Source: Flavobacteriaceae bacterium (GTDB lineage: Bacteria; Bacteroidota; Bacteroidia; Flavobacteriales; Flavobacteriaceae). Taken from it: a DNA stretch of 64,000 nt. A program made the translations under genes and the position numbers. This document shows positions 1-10,516 of the stretch, one piece after another. Within the stretch, counting starts at the first letter, position 1, and every line of letters starts with the position of its first letter. The stretch spans positions 1-64,000 of the forward strand of contig JANQNQ010000013.1 in NCBI GenBank assembly GCA_028279515.1, in the 5' to 3' direction. The notes below the pieces were generated by a model. It was not told the DNA's origin. It did not search any database and worked only from the letters and a program-made list of their open reading frames with translations.

Positions 1-358
<358 letters not shown>

Positions 359-471
359 GCGCACCGGCGTCGCGGGGCCTTCCTCTAGGGGGAATTGTTT
401 GTACAAGAAAGTGTTCGCTTGTCATCGTGTCAAGTGTCAAGATATTGTGGTGCGGGATGCACCGAAAGGTT

Positions 472-581
472 TCTGGTGGCCATTGCGACGGGGTCCACCC
501 CTTCCCATACCGAACAGGGAAGTTAAGCCCGTCAGCGCCGATGGTACTGCCGAGAGGTGGGAGAGTAGGTCGCCGCCTATC
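472..581 (+). rRNA. 5S ribosomal RNA
   Basis: A roughly 110-base RNA with the conserved 5S core (CCATACCGAAC, then GAAGTTAAG, then GGGAGAGTAGG). The terminal helix can be seen directly: GGTGGC at 475-480 pairs with GCCGCC at 573-578, including one G-U pair. The ends are estimated from this helix. It is the last gene of the rRNA operon and runs straight into a strong terminator. Confidence 0.95.
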
Positions 582-588
582 TTTGAAG

Positions 589-622
589 CCCCGAAGTGAG
601 TTCACTCTACTTCGGGGTTTTT
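589..622 (+). terminator. rRNA operon terminator
   Basis: The arm CCCCGAAGT (589-597) pairs with ACTTCGGGG (609-617), followed by a run of T. It ends the rRNA transcript. The leftward gltD gene stops only about 30 bases further on, so the hairpin may also stop that transcript from the other side. Confidence 0.9.
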
Positions 623-653
623 TCATGCCCTGAATCGAAGGATGGTCTATACC

Positions 654-2111
654 TTATGAAAATGGAAGATCTCCTTTTTCTTTCAATGGAAGTGAAGAGC
701 TTCCCATCAAATATTTGTCTACATAGTGTGCCGCTTCACGGCCTTCAGAAATAGCCCAAACAATCAAAGATTGTCCTCTGCGCATATCACCTGCCGTAAA
801 TACATTCGGAAGATTGGTTTGGTAGTTGTTGCCTTTGATATTGCTACGCACATCAGTATCCAAACCTAGTTGTTCGCTTAGCGTAGCCTCGGGTCCCGTA
901 AAACCAAGGGCAAGAAGCACTAGGTCACAAGGCCATTCTTTTTCTGTGCCTTCAATTTCTTTGAGCTGCGGACGCTCTCCTGGGATCTTTACCCATTCAA
1001 CTTCTACCGTTTTGATGGCTTTGATATGTCCCTTGCCATCGTCAACAAACTCTTTGGTGAGAATGCTAAACGCTCGGTCGCAACCTTCTTCATGTGAAGA
1101 CGAAACCTTTAACTTAAAGGGCCAAAACGGCCACGGATGTTCATCAGTTCTTCCCAAAGAAGGTTTGGGCATGATTTCAAAGTTGATGACCGACTTAGCA
1201 CCATGGCGGTTGGAGGTTCCGATGCAATCGGAACCTGTGTCCCCGCCACCAATAACGATTACGTTCTTGCTCTTTGCGTTTAATGCTTTTGTCATTGATG
1301 CCTGTTCATCGACTATTTCATTGTTGTTCTTTAAGAAGTCCATGGCTTGCACTACTCCTTCAAGTTGTGCACCTGGAATAGGAAGTCCCCTACGCTTTGT
1401 GGCGCCTCCGCATAAAACGGCTGCGTCAAATTTCATAAGCTCGTCAGCAGGGAGGTCTTTTCCAATCTCGACGCCTGTCTCGAACTGTATCCCTTCCGAC
1501 TTTAAAATATCTAGTCTTCTATCTATAATGTGTTTTTCTAGTTTAAAATCTGGAATCCCATAACGTAGCAACCCGCCTGGTTTTTGATCTCGTTCGTATA
1601 CCGTTACTTGATGTCCGGCGCGATTTAATTGTTGGGCGGCAGCCAATCCTGCTGGGCCAGAACCTACGACGGCCACATGTTTTCCTGTTCTTTTATTAGG
1701 AGGAAACGCTTTGATCCAATTTTCTTGGAAACCACGTTCTACGATTGATTTCTCGATCATTTCAATCGCCACCGGCGGACTCGTTATTCCTAATACGCAA
1801 GCCGACTCACAAGGAGCCGGACAAAGCCGTCCTGTAAACTCTGGGAAATTGTTGGTCGAGTGTAAGATGTCCAAAGCTTCCTTCCATTTGGCATTGTATA
1901 CGGCGTCGTTAAAATCTGGAATCAGATTTCCTAAGGGGCATCCACTATGGCAAAACGGAACGCCGCAATCCATACAGCGGCCTCCTTGATTTTTTAATTT
2001 CTTTTCGGCCAATGGTACTGTAAATTCTCGGTAGTTTTGAACGCGTTCTTTGACAGCAAGATTCGATTCATCTTGTCTGTCAAATTCCATAAATCCTCTT
2101 AATTTTCCCAT
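654..2111 (-). CDS. gltD: Glutamate synthase [NADPH], small subunit
   Basis: The FAD-containing subunit of glutamate synthase, 485 residues. It passes electrons from NAD(P)H to the large subunit, which makes two glutamates from glutamine and 2-oxoglutarate. The N-terminus carries the cysteines expected for the two [4Fe-4S] clusters: C46, C49, C54 and C58, and C97, C101 and C105. A dinucleotide-binding GSGPAG follows at 150-155, and a second one (IGGGDTGSD) near 287-295 for the nicotinamide nucleotide. The length is normal for the family. The ATG is three bases after the gltB stop, so the two genes form a tight operon transcribed leftward. NADPH rather than NADH use is inferred from the family. 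Confidence 0.97.
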   Translation of the reverse strand: MGKLRGFMEFDRQDESNLAVKERVQNYREFTVPLAEKKLKNQGGRCMDCGVPFCHSGCPLGNLIPDFNDAVYNAKWKEALDILHSTNNFPEFTGRLCPAPCESACVLGITSPPVAIEMIEKSIVERGFQENWIKAFPPNKRTGKHVAVVGSGPAGLAAAQQLNRAGHQVTVYERDQKPGGLLRYGIPDFKLEKHIIDRRLDILKSEGIQFETGVEIGKDLPADELMKFDAAVLCGGATKRRGLPIPGAQLEGVVQAMDFLKNNNEIVDEQASMTKALNAKSKNVIVIGGGDTGSDCIGTSNRHGAKSVINFEIMPKPSLGRTDEHPWPFWPFKLKVSSSHEEGCDRAFSILTKEFVDDGKGHIKAIKTVEVEWVKIPGERPQLKEIEGTEKEWPCDLVLLALGFTGPEATLSEQLGLDTDVRSNIKGNNYQTNLPNVFTAGDMRRGQSLIVWAISEGREAAHYVDKYLMGSSSLPLKEKGDLPFS

Positions 2112-2114
2112 ATG

Positions 2115-5100
2115 TTATGTTGTTAGCGTCGTCTGTTCTTTTTCTTTTGCAATTCTTTCCAGTGCCTTTTTGTATTCGGTAGGCATGATCTTGATGAAAT
2201 TCTTGGATTCTTTGCTCCAATGGCTGATAATGTCTAACGCAATGTCACTGCTTGTATGTGTGGCGTGATTTTCAATCAAGGTTTTGAGCTCGATCAAATC
2301 TTCAGCAGAAGGGTCTTCGAGCTCGATCATTTCCATATTTAGGTTTTTCTCATCAAACGTGCCTGTCTTACTGTAGAGATAGGCGACACCACCGCTCATA
2401 CCAGCAGCAAAGTTTCTTCCCGTTTTTCCAAGGATAACGGCAACCCCCCCAGTCATGTATTCGCAACCGTGATCACCAATCCCTTCGACCACTGCTTTAA
2501 CACCCGAGTTTCGGACGCAAAAACGTTCTCCAGCGATTCCGTTGATGTAGGCTTCACCTCGGATGCCTCCGTATAGCGCGACGTTTCCGATGATGATGTT
2601 CTCATCTGCTTTAAAGGTCGCTTCCTCTGGAACTTTGGCAATCAACTTGGCTCCAGACAACCCTTTTCCGAAGTAATCATTACAATTGCCTTCTACCTTT
2701 AAGGTAAGTCCGTGTGCAGCAAATGCGCCAAAACTTTGCCCTGCCGATCCGTTAAAATTTAGCTGAAGCGTGTCTTCAGGCAGCCCTTTAGCTCCGTGGA
2801 TCTTTGAGATTTCGTTGCTCAGGATGGCGCCCACAGTTCTGTCTGTATTTTTGATGTCAAATGAAAGGGACATGGGTTCTTTTCTGTAGATGGAAGGGTG
2901 CGCCTGAGTGATGATGTCAAAATCCAATACCTTATCAAGTCCGTGGTCCTGTATTTGAGTATTGTACACTTCGACCTCTTCGCTATTAGAAGGTTTGTAC
3001 AAGATCTTTGACAGATCGATACCTTCCGCCTTATAATGTTCGATAGCGGTTGACATGTCTAGCTTTTGTGATTGTCCGACCATGTCATCGATGCTTTTAA
3101 ATCCAAGTTGCGCCATGATCTCACGCAATTCTTGCGCCACGAAATACATGAAATTGATCACGTGTTCTGGTGTTCCTTTGAAGTTTTTCCGTAGTTCTGG
3201 GTCTTGTGTAGCGATTCCTACGGGGCATGTATTTAAATGACAGGCTCGCATCATGATACAGCCCGAAGCTACCAACGGAGCCGTCGCAAAACCAAATTCT
3301 TCCGCGCCAAGCAAACAAGCAATGGCTACGTCACGTCCCGTTTTAAGTTGTCCGTCACATTCGATGGCCACCCGACTTCTCAGGTCGTTTAAGACCAAGG
3401 TTTGTTGCGCCTCGGCAATGCCAAGCTCCCAAGGGAGTCCGGCATGTTTTAACGAGGTCAACGGAGAAGCTCCCGTACCACCATCATAACCAGAGATCAG
3501 GATTACGTCGGCCTTTGCCTTGGCAACCCCAGCGGCGATGGTTCCCACGCCCACTTCAGACACTAATTTTACATTGATGCGTGCTTCACGATTGGCATTC
3601 TTAAGGTCATAGATTAATTGTGCAAGATCCTCGATCGAATAAATATCGTGATGCGGTGGCGGAGAAATCAACCCAACATAAGGTGTTGAGTTTCGCACCT
3701 TGGCAATCCAAGGGTATACTTTAGGCCCTGGAAGGTGTCCGCCTTCACCCGGCTTGGCCCCTTGGGCCATTTTTATTTGAATTTCGTTCGCGTTGGTCAG
3801 ATAGTCGATCGATACTCCAAAGCGGCCTGAAGCCACCTGTTTGATCGCCGAGTTGCGCCAGTTGCCGTCTTGGCCTTTATGAAAACGCAACGGATCTTCG
3901 CCACCTTCGCCCGAGTTGCTCTTACCTCCAATACGATTCATGGCGATGGCCAGATTTTCATGGGCCTCTTTACTGATCGATCCGTAAGACATGGCGCCTG
4001 TTTTAAAACGCTTTACAATAGCCGTCCACGGCTCCACTTCTTCAATCGGGATAGGATTGAGCTCAGTGAACTCAAACAAACCGCGCAAGGTCATTAAACG
4101 CTTACTCTGCTCATTGATTTCTTTGGAATATACCTCGTAGCTTTCTGGTTTGTTTTGACGAACGGCTTGCTGCAGTTTTGAGATGGTCGTCGGGTTGAAC
4201 ATATGGTGCTCACCATTACGTCGCCAACGATACTCACCGCCGATGTTAAGTCGAACATACTCACTTGCTGTATCTTCAAAAGCCAGGGCATGTCGCTTAG
4301 CGATTTCCTTTTCGATCTCGTATAGGCCGATACCTTCAATACGTGTTGGCGTATTGCAGAAGTATTTGTCGACAAACTTAGAATTGAGTCCCAAAGCTTC
4401 GAAGATCTGTGCGCCACGATACGAATGTAAGGTCGAAATACCGATCTTGTTCATGATCTTTACCAGCCCTTTGGCAATCGCTTTATTGAAGTTTTGAATC
4501 GCTTTTTCTGCGGAAAGATTTTCGATATTTTCAAGCACCACTTGCTGTTGGATGATCTCGTTGACCATATACGGATTGATGGCACTGGCTCCATAGCCGA
4601 AGAGCAACGCGAAATGATGTGGCTCGCGAGGTTCTGCGGATTCGATGATGATGCCGAAGGCTGAGCGCTTGCCATGTAGCTTTAGTGAATGATGCGTATA
4701 CGAACACGCCAATAAAATAGGAATCGGCGCAAGTTCTTTTGAAACTCCACGATCGGAGAGAATAATGACATTGCTTCCATCGGCTACCGCTGCTTCAATG
4801 TTGGCTACCATGGTTTCTAATGCGTTCTCGAGTCCGTTCATTCCATCGCTCACTTTATATAAGGTAGAGATGGAAGTGGCCTTGAAATCGGGATGCTCAA
4901 TATATTTTATTTTGTCGAGGTCTTCATTAGAGATGACCGGATTCTGGATCTTTAGTTTTTTGGCTTGCGCCGGAACGATCTCAAAAATGTTTCGGTCTTG
5001 ACCTACTGCCAAGCTGGTATCCGTTATGATCTCTTCACGAATTCCATCTAATGGTGGATTCGTCACTTGCGCGAACAACTGCTTAAAGTAATTATACAGC

Positions 5101-6626
5101 AGTTGCGGTTTTTCAGAAAGGACGGCCAGTGGCGTATCGGTTCCCATGGAGCCAATGGTTTCTTTACCATGAATACCCATTGGAGTAATGATCGTATTGA
5201 TATCCTCTTGCGTATACCCAAAGACCTGTTGTCGTTTGGTGATCTCAATATCTTCAACAGGTGTTTTGTTTCCGGTGTACGGAATGTTAGCTAACGGAAG
5301 TAAATTCTCGTCCAGCCATTTTTTATAAGGACGTTGCGAGACGATCTTGTTTTTGATCTCGTGGTCCTCGACAATACGTCCTTCGTTCATATCTACCAAG
5401 AACATCTTTCCAGGCTCTAAGCGCCCGTGGAATTCAACGTTCTCTGGTTTGATGTCGAGCACACCAGTTTCCGATGACATGATCACATAGCCATTTTTGG
5501 TCACGGTGTATCGAGAAGGTCGCAATCCGTTACGATCTAACAAGGCACCGATATAGTTTCCGTCAGTAAAAGGAATCGACGCCGGACCATCCCAAGGCTC
5601 CATAATACAAGCATTGTATTCGTAGAACGCCTTTTTATCTTCGGGCATCGATAGGTGCTTTTCCCAAGCTTCAGGAACTAGCATCATCATTACTTCGGGT
5701 AATGAACGCCCAGTTGACAATAGTAATTCGACCACCATATCCATGGAGGCAGAATCTGACTTGCCAGGGAGGATAGTTGGGAGAATGCGTTTCATGTCTT
5801 CGCCGAAAATGTCACTCTCGAACAATTCTTCACGCGCTTTCATACGGCTTAAGTTTCCACGCAGGGTGTTGATCTCACCATTATGACACATAAATCGAAA
5901 CGGCTGCGCCAAATCCCATGTAGGGAAGGTGTTGGTCGAAAAACGCTGATGCACCAAAGCCAGTCGTGTGACCACCTCAGGTTCAGAAAGGTCTAAATAG
6001 TAGTTTTTGATGTCCTCTGGAATCAAAAGTCCTTTATAGATAACGGTATTGGTAGAAAGGCTGGGTAGATAGAAGTACCCACTCTCTGATAGTTTTGAGT
6101 TGCGTACCGTATGCTCTGCAATCTTGCGAGCGGCAAACAGTTTTGTGAAAAATTGTTGTTCGGTAAGTGCCGCGGCACCTTTGCCAATGAAAAGTTGCTT
6201 GATGGTCGGTTCGGTTTGCGAAGCGATCGACCCCACATGTGTGTGGTCTACTGGCACATCTCTCCATCCCAAAATGGCCAATCCTTGCGCTTCAACAGAT
6301 TCTTCCAAAGTATCCATGCAAAACTGTGCTTGGTTTTCACTTTTAGGGAGAAATACCATACCCAAGGCATATTCTTTAGGAGCGGGCAATTCGAACTCAC
6401 ACGCTTTCTTCAAAAAGTCATGCGGAATTTCAATCAAAATACCAGCTCCATCACCTGTCTTTCCATCGGCACTTACGGCACCGCGGTGTTCCAGTTTTAC
6501 CAAAATGTCCAGCGCCTTGTGAATGATGTCATTGGTACGCTTTCCTTTTAAGCTACAAATGAACCCTGCGCCGCAATTATCATGCTCGAATTCTGGTGAA
6601 TACAGTCCTTGTTTTTCAGGATACAT
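2115..6626 (-). CDS. gltB: Glutamate synthase, large subunit
   Basis: The 1503-residue catalytic subunit. Its glutaminase (class II amidotransferase) domain is at the N-terminus, with Cys18 in HDNCGAGF; in this family a short propeptide, here 17 residues, is removed to leave the cysteine as the nucleophile. A central domain, the FMN synthase domain ([15 protein letters not shown] and following) and the GXGXG beta-helix at the C-terminus come next. The 3Fe-4S ligands are in [13 protein letters not shown] near residues 1120-1135. Ammonia is channelled from glutaminase to synthase site. It is the first gene of gltB-gltD. A Bacteroidetes-like -7 box lies just upstream. Confidence 0.98.
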   Translation of the reverse strand: MYPEKQGLYSPEFEHDNCGAGFICSLKGKRTNDIIHKALDILVKLEHRGAVSADGKTGDGAGILIEIPHDFLKKACEFELPAPKEYALGMVFLPKSENQAQFCMDTLEESVEAQGLAILGWRDVPVDHTHVGSIASQTEPTIKQLFIGKGAAALTEQQFFTKLFAARKIAEHTVRNSKLSESGYFYLPSLSTNTVIYKGLLIPEDIKNYYLDLSEPEVVTRLALVHQRFSTNTFPTWDLAQPFRFMCHNGEINTLRGNLSRMKAREELFESDIFGEDMKRILPTILPGKSDSASMDMVVELLLSTGRSLPEVMMMLVPEAWEKHLSMPEDKKAFYEYNACIMEPWDGPASIPFTDGNYIGALLDRNGLRPSRYTVTKNGYVIMSSETGVLDIKPENVEFHGRLEPGKMFLVDMNEGRIVEDHEIKNKIVSQRPYKKWLDENLLPLANIPYTGNKTPVEDIEITKRQQVFGYTQEDINTIITPMGIHGKETIGSMGTDTPLAVLSEKPQLLYNYFKQLFAQVTNPPLDGIREEIITDTSLAVGQDRNIFEIVPAQAKKLKIQNPVISNEDLDKIKYIEHPDFKATSISTLYKVSDGMNGLENALETMVANIEAAVADGSNVIILSDRGVSKELAPIPILLACSYTHHSLKLHGKRSAFGIIIESAEPREPHHFALLFGYGASAINPYMVNEIIQQQVVLENIENLSAEKAIQNFNKAIAKGLVKIMNKIGISTLHSYRGAQIFEALGLNSKFVDKYFCNTPTRIEGIGLYEIEKEIAKRHALAFEDTASEYVRLNIGGEYRWRRNGEHHMFNPTTISKLQQAVRQNKPESYEVYSKEINEQSKRLMTLRGLFEFTELNPIPIEEVEPWTAIVKRFKTGAMSYGSISKEAHENLAIAMNRIGGKSNSGEGGEDPLRFHKGQDGNWRNSAIKQVASGRFGVSIDYLTNANEIQIKMAQGAKPGEGGHLPGPKVYPWIAKVRNSTPYVGLISPPPHHDIYSIEDLAQLIYDLKNANREARINVKLVSEVGVGTIAAGVAKAKADVILISGYDGGTGASPLTSLKHAGLPWELGIAEAQQTLVLNDLRSRVAIECDGQLKTGRDVAIACLLGAEEFGFATAPLVASGCIMMRACHLNTCPVGIATQDPELRKNFKGTPEHVINFMYFVAQELREIMAQLGFKSIDDMVGQSQKLDMSTAIEHYKAEGIDLSKILYKPSNSEEVEVYNTQIQDHGLDKVLDFDIITQAHPSIYRKEPMSLSFDIKNTDRTVGAILSNEISKIHGAKGLPEDTLQLNFNGSAGQSFGAFAAHGLTLKVEGNCNDYFGKGLSGAKLIAKVPEEATFKADENIIIGNVALYGGIRGEAYINGIAGERFCVRNSGVKAVVEGIGDHGCEYMTGGVAVILGKTGRNFAAGMSGGVAYLYSKTGTFDEKNLNMEMIELEDPSAEDLIELKTLIENHATHTSSDIALDIISHWSKESKNFIKIMPTEYKKALERIAKEKEQTTLTT

Positions 6627-6642
6627 AATTGAGAAATTTTCT

Positions 6643-6650
6643 CAAAAATA
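6643..6650 (-). promoter_or_regulatory. Probable gltBD promoter, -7 box
   Basis: On the minus strand this reads TATTTTTG, matching the Bacteroidetes -7 consensus TAnnTTTG, 17 bases upstream of the gltB ATG. I do not see a clean -33 TTG at standard spacing, so the call rests on the -7 box and position. Confidence 0.45.
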
Positions 6651-6787
6651 GCTAAAGGTGTAAAGATAATTTAACGAAAAGTTTAATTTGTTGAACAAAA
6701 TGCGACGATAATAAAAAAAGGGTGTGAAAAATGTAATATCCATATTTTCAGGGTATTGAAATTATCAAGTTCGCAATGGGGTAAAAC

Positions 6788-6824
6788 AAAAAAAGGGCTT
6801 CGAACTGATCGAAACCCTTTTTTT
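6788..6824 (-). terminator. Terminator after the acyl-CoA dehydrogenase gene
   Basis: An inverted repeat (AAGGGCTTCGA ... TCGAAACCCTT, one mismatch) is flanked by A and T runs on both sides, so it could work in either direction. It lies 18 bases past the leftward dehydrogenase stop and separates it from the gltB promoter. Confidence 0.8.
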
Positions 6825-6841
6825 GGAGTATTATATAGTGT

Positions 6842-7984
6842 TTAGTCTCTAAGAATACTTCTAGAAATAACGATCTTTTGAATCTCTGAAGTTCCTTCGT
6901 AGATCTGTGTGATCTTGGCGTCACGCATCAAGCGTTCAACGTGGTATTCTTTTACGAATCCGTTTCCGCCATGTACCTGAACAGCTTCAACCGACGTATC
7001 CATAGCCACTTGTGAAGCATAAAGTTTCGCCATGGCTCCAGATAGGTCGTAGTTGTGACCATTGTCTTTGTCCCAAGCTGCTTTCATCACCAAGTGACGA
7101 GCTGCCTCGATCTGTGTGTGCATATCCGCCAATTTGAAGGCGATTGCTTGGTGGTTACAGATCTCGGTTCCGAAGGCTTTACGTACTTTCGAGTACTCTT
7201 TTGCCAATTCGTACGCACCAGAAGCGATACCCAGAGCCTGAGCCGCGATTCCGATACGTCCACCAGAAAGGGTTTTCATCGCAAACTTAAAACCAAATCC
7301 GTCTTCACCGATACGGTTTTCTTTAGGAACTTTCACGTCGGTAAACATCAATGAGTGCGTGTCACTTCCTCTGATTCCTAATTTTTGTTCTTTCGGTCCG
7401 ATCTCGAATCCAGGCATTCCTTTTTCAACGATCAATGCGTTGATTCCTTTGTGCCCTTTTTCGATATCGGTTTGTGCGATCACCAAATACACGTCAGCCG
7501 TACCACCATTGGTGATCCAGTTTTTGGTTCCGTTTAGTAGGTAGTGATCTCCTTTGTCAATGGCTGTCGTCTTTTGCGAAGTAGCGTCACTTCCGGCTTC
7601 TGGCTCAGAAAGACAGAACGCACCGATGACCTCTCCAGTGGCAAGACGTGTCAAATATTTTTGTTTTTGCTCTTCGGTTCCGAAGGTTTCGAGTCCCCAG
7701 CAAACCAATGAGTTGTTTACAGAAACGATCACAGAGCAGGAAGCGTCTACCTTAGAAAGTTCTTCCATCGCCAACACATACGACACGGTATCCATACCGC
7801 CACCGCCGTATTTTGGGTCGACCATCATTCCTAAAAATCCAAGTTCGCCCATGCGTTTTACTTGCTCTGTAGGAAACTCTTGTTTCTCATCTCTTTCGAT
7901 TACTCCCGGGAGCAATTCGTTTTGAGCGAAATCGCGTGCAGCGTCACGTATCATTAAATGTTCTTCAGAAAGACTAAAATCCAT
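6842..7984 (-). CDS. Acyl-CoA dehydrogenase (short-chain type)
   Basis: A FAD-dependent acyl-CoA dehydrogenase of 380 residues, the usual length for the short-chain class. It introduces a trans-2 double bond into acyl-CoA during fatty-acid or branched-chain amino-acid breakdown and would give its electrons to ETF. The family signatures CLSEPEAGSDA and the C-terminal YEGTSEIQK are present; the Glu of YEG (E363) is the expected catalytic base. Exact chain-length preference cannot be read from the sequence. It is monocistronic, with a -7 box upstream at 8022-8029 and a terminator downstream. Confidence 0.93.
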   Translation of the reverse strand: MDFSLSEEHLMIRDAARDFAQNELLPGVIERDEKQEFPTEQVKRMGELGFLGMMVDPKYGGGGMDTVSYVLAMEELSKVDASCSVIVSVNNSLVCWGLETFGTEEQKQKYLTRLATGEVIGAFCLSEPEAGSDATSQKTTAIDKGDHYLLNGTKNWITNGGTADVYLVIAQTDIEKGHKGINALIVEKGMPGFEIGPKEQKLGIRGSDTHSLMFTDVKVPKENRIGEDGFGFKFAMKTLSGGRIGIAAQALGIASGAYELAKEYSKVRKAFGTEICNHQAIAFKLADMHTQIEAARHLVMKAAWDKDNGHNYDLSGAMAKLYASQVAMDTSVEAVQVHGGNGFVKEYHVERLMRDAKITQIYEGTSEIQKIVISRSILRD

Positions 7985-8021
7985 AACTGTAGTTTATTGA
8001 ATTAAATTTAAAAAAGGTGCC

Positions 8022-8029
8022 CAAAGATA
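8022..8029 (-). promoter_or_regulatory. Promoter -7 box of the acyl-CoA dehydrogenase gene
   Basis: The minus strand reads TATCTTTG, a full match to TAnnTTTG, 37 bases before the ATG. A TTG lies about 20 bases further upstream on the same strand, near the preferred spacing. The upstream part overlaps the start region of anmK, so this promoter and the anmK translation start are intertwined. Confidence 0.6.
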
Positions 8030-8076
8030 GCCTTTAAATGCCAAATTTTCAATCAACAATCACTATTTTTACGAAT

Positions 8077-9135
8077 ATGTCTTTAACTAACTATAAGGTT
8101 GTCGGTGTTATGTCAGGAACCTCCCTTGATGGGGTGGATCTGGCTTACATAGATTTTAATGCGGAAGGAGGCTGGAGTTTTCAAATTTTGGAGGCGGAAA
8201 CCGTACCGTACTCGGAAACATGGGGAAAACGACTGAGGAATGTTATTTTCCTTTCTAAACCAGAAGCGGATAAACTAGATCAGGAATATACTATATTGCT
8301 TTCAACAATTATAAGCAGTTTTTTAAAGCGTCATAACATACAAGAATTGGATGCCGTTTGCTCCCATGGACATACTATTTTCCATGTCCCTCACCAAGGG
8401 TTCACTCTGCAAGTTGGAAACCAGCCAGAGTTGGCCAAGCATATTGGGCATCGGGTTGTTTGTGACTTTCGAGTACAAGATGTCAAATTGGGTGGACAAG
8501 GCGCTCCGTTGGTTCCGATCGGGGATCGATTGCTGTTTGGTGATTACGCCCAATGCCTGAATTTAGGCGGCTTCGCCAATATTTCTTCGGAAACTGAACA
8601 GGGCAGATTGGCCTTTGATATTTGTCCGGTGAACATCGTGATGAATCAACTGGTAGCTTCCGTTGGACTTTCGTACGACGATCGAGGCAAGATCGCTTCC
8701 GAGGGAACGATTGACGAAACCCTGCTTCAACAATTGAATAGCCTTTCCTATTATAAAGAACAACCACCCAAGTCACTTGGTTTGGAATGGGTGAAACAAG
8801 AAGTATTTCCTATACTAGAGAACAGTGCGGCTAATCTTCCGCAGAAATTAAGAACTTTTGTAGAACACATTGCCATGCAAATTAGTGCTGTAACAAAACC
8901 AACTGGCACACTGTTGGCGACCGGAGGCGGTGCCTACAATGATTTCTTGATGGACCGGATTCGGGTGTTGAGCAGTGCCAAAGTGATCATTCCGGATGCG
9001 AAGATCGTCGAATACAAAGAAGCGTTGATCTTTGGTTTGCTGGGCGTTTTACGCTTGCGCAATCAGGTGAATTGCCTTCAAAGTGTCACTGGAGCATCAA
9101 AGGACCATTCTTCTGGCAACGTATTTACCCCATAA
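8077..9135 (+). CDS. anmK: Anhydro-N-acetylmuramic acid kinase
   Basis: This enzyme phosphorylates and opens 1,6-anhydro-MurNAc released during peptidoglycan turnover, giving MurNAc-6-phosphate for recycling. The ATP-binding GVMSGTSLDGVDL at the N-terminus, CSHGHT, and DFRVQDVKLGGQGAPLVP are the family's signatures. I chose the ATG at 8077 because the frame's earlier ATG at 8038 would add 13 residues with no family match, and known members start a few residues before GVMSGTS. The product is 352 residues. It is divergent from the acyl-CoA dehydrogenase gene. Confidence 0.95.
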   Translation: MSLTNYKVVGVMSGTSLDGVDLAYIDFNAEGGWSFQILEAETVPYSETWGKRLRNVIFLSKPEADKLDQEYTILLSTIISSFLKRHNIQELDAVCSHGHTIFHVPHQGFTLQVGNQPELAKHIGHRVVCDFRVQDVKLGGQGAPLVPIGDRLLFGDYAQCLNLGGFANISSETEQGRLAFDICPVNIVMNQLVASVGLSYDDRGKIASEGTIDETLLQQLNSLSYYKEQPPKSLGLEWVKQEVFPILENSAANLPQKLRTFVEHIAMQISAVTKPTGTLLATGGGAYNDFLMDRIRVLSSAKVIIPDAKIVEYKEALIFGLLGVLRLRNQVNCLQSVTGASKDHSSGNVFTP

Positions 9136-9230
9136 AACAGGGGAGTTTAGCCGAAAAATTGATTTTTTTCACTTTCTTCAAAAAAGTTTAAAGACTTCCT
9201 TAAATAAAACTGAAACCTATTTACTATTTT

Positions 9231-9238
9231 TATATTTG
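9231..9238 (+). promoter_or_regulatory. Promoter -7 box of the amino-acid dehydrogenase gene
   Basis: TATATTTG, a perfect TAnnTTTG match, 27 bases before the ATG at 9266 in a very AT-rich spacer after anmK. No convincing -33 TTG is seen. Confidence 0.6.
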
Positions 9239-9265
9239 TGATTCGTAAAAATCACTACTTCATTA

Positions 9266-10492
9266 ATGAAAGAATTACTCAAGATATACGAAGACAAACA
9301 ACCTGAGATTGTCTTCAATTGGAAAGATCCTGAAACCGAAGCCGAAGGCTGGACGGTCATTAACTCACTTAGAGGTGGCGCCGCTGGTGGCGGAACAAGA
9401 ATGCGTAAAGGATTGGACATGAACGAAGTACTTTCGTTGGCAAAGACCATGGAAGTGAAGTTCACCGTATCGGGTCCACCGATCGGAGGTGCTAAATCGG
9501 GAATCAATTTTGACCCACGCGACCCACGAAAAAAGGGCGTTTTAGAACGTTGGTACAAGGCGGTAGCTCCACTTTTGAAGAGCTATTACGGTACAGGAGG
9601 GGACTTGAATGTTGACGAAATTCACGAAGTTATCCCAATTACAGAGGATGCCGGCGTATGGCACCCACAAGAAGGTGTTTTTAACGGACACTTTCGCCCG
9701 ACCGATGCCGATAAGATCAATCGTATCGGACAATTGCGTATGGGCGTCATCAAGGTCATCGAAGATGAAAAGTACTCTCCGTCAACTGCCAGAAAATATA
9801 CCGTAGCTGATATGATCACTGGATTTGGCGTAGCCGAAGCGGTGCGTCATTACTACGAAATTTATGGCGGAAGCGTTGAAGGAAAGCGCGCCGTCGTACA
9901 AGGATTTGGTAACGTAGGATCTGCTGCGGCTTACTATTTGGCACAAATGGGTGCCAAAGTAGTCGGAATCATTGACCGTGTCGGTGGTGTGATCAACGAA
10001 GATGGATTTTCGTTTGAAGAGATTCGGGACCTATTCTTGAATAAAGACGGAAACACTTTGGTAGCGGAGAACATGATTCCTTTTGAAGAGATCAACGATC
10101 GCATCTGGACATTGTCAACTCAAATCTTTGCGCCTTGTGCAGCATCCCGTCTGATCACCAAAGAACAAATTGGAAAGATGATCGACACCGGATTGGAAGT
10201 GATCTCATGCGGGGCCAATGTGCCGTTTGCTGATAAAGAGATCTTTTTCGGACCTATCATGGAATCGACCGACGAGCGCGTGAGTCTGATTCCCGATTTT
10301 ATTTCGAACTGTGGTATGGCGCGTGTATTTGCCTATTTCATGGAGCGTCGCGTGGCCATGAGTGACGAGGCTATTTTTGAAGATACCTCAAACACGATAC
10401 GACGTGCACTTTTCAATACGCACAATCGAAATGGATCAAAACAACAAATAAGTAGTACTGCTTTCGAGATCGCTTTAAAGCAGCTTGTATAA
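9266..10492 (+). CDS. Glu/Leu/Phe/Val family amino-acid dehydrogenase
   Basis: An NAD(P)-dependent oxidative deaminase of 408 residues. The substrate domain has GGAAGGGTRM (38-47), the lysines of MEVKF (K65) and GGAKSG (K77) that bind and activate the substrate, and Asp113 in GTGGDLNVDE. The Rossmann domain has GFGNVG at 213-218. The GGTRM-like motif and the length suit the leucine/valine/phenylalanine side of the family as well as glutamate dehydrogenases, so I do not fix the substrate. It has its own -7 box and nhaD follows 24 bases later. Confidence 0.9.
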   Translation: MKELLKIYEDKQPEIVFNWKDPETEAEGWTVINSLRGGAAGGGTRMRKGLDMNEVLSLAKTMEVKFTVSGPPIGGAKSGINFDPRDPRKKGVLERWYKAVAPLLKSYYGTGGDLNVDEIHEVIPITEDAGVWHPQEGVFNGHFRPTDADKINRIGQLRMGVIKVIEDEKYSPSTARKYTVADMITGFGVAEAVRHYYEIYGGSVEGKRAVVQGFGNVGSAAAYYLAQMGAKVVGIIDRVGGVINEDGFSFEEIRDLFLNKDGNTLVAENMIPFEEINDRIWTLSTQIFAPCAASRLITKEQIGKMIDTGLEVISCGANVPFADKEIFFGPIMESTDERVSLIPDFISNCGMARVFAYFMERRVAMSDEAIFEDTSNTIRRALFNTHNRNGSKQQISSTAFEIALKQLV

Positions 10493-10516
10493 ATAACATA
10501 ACCAACTAACAATTTT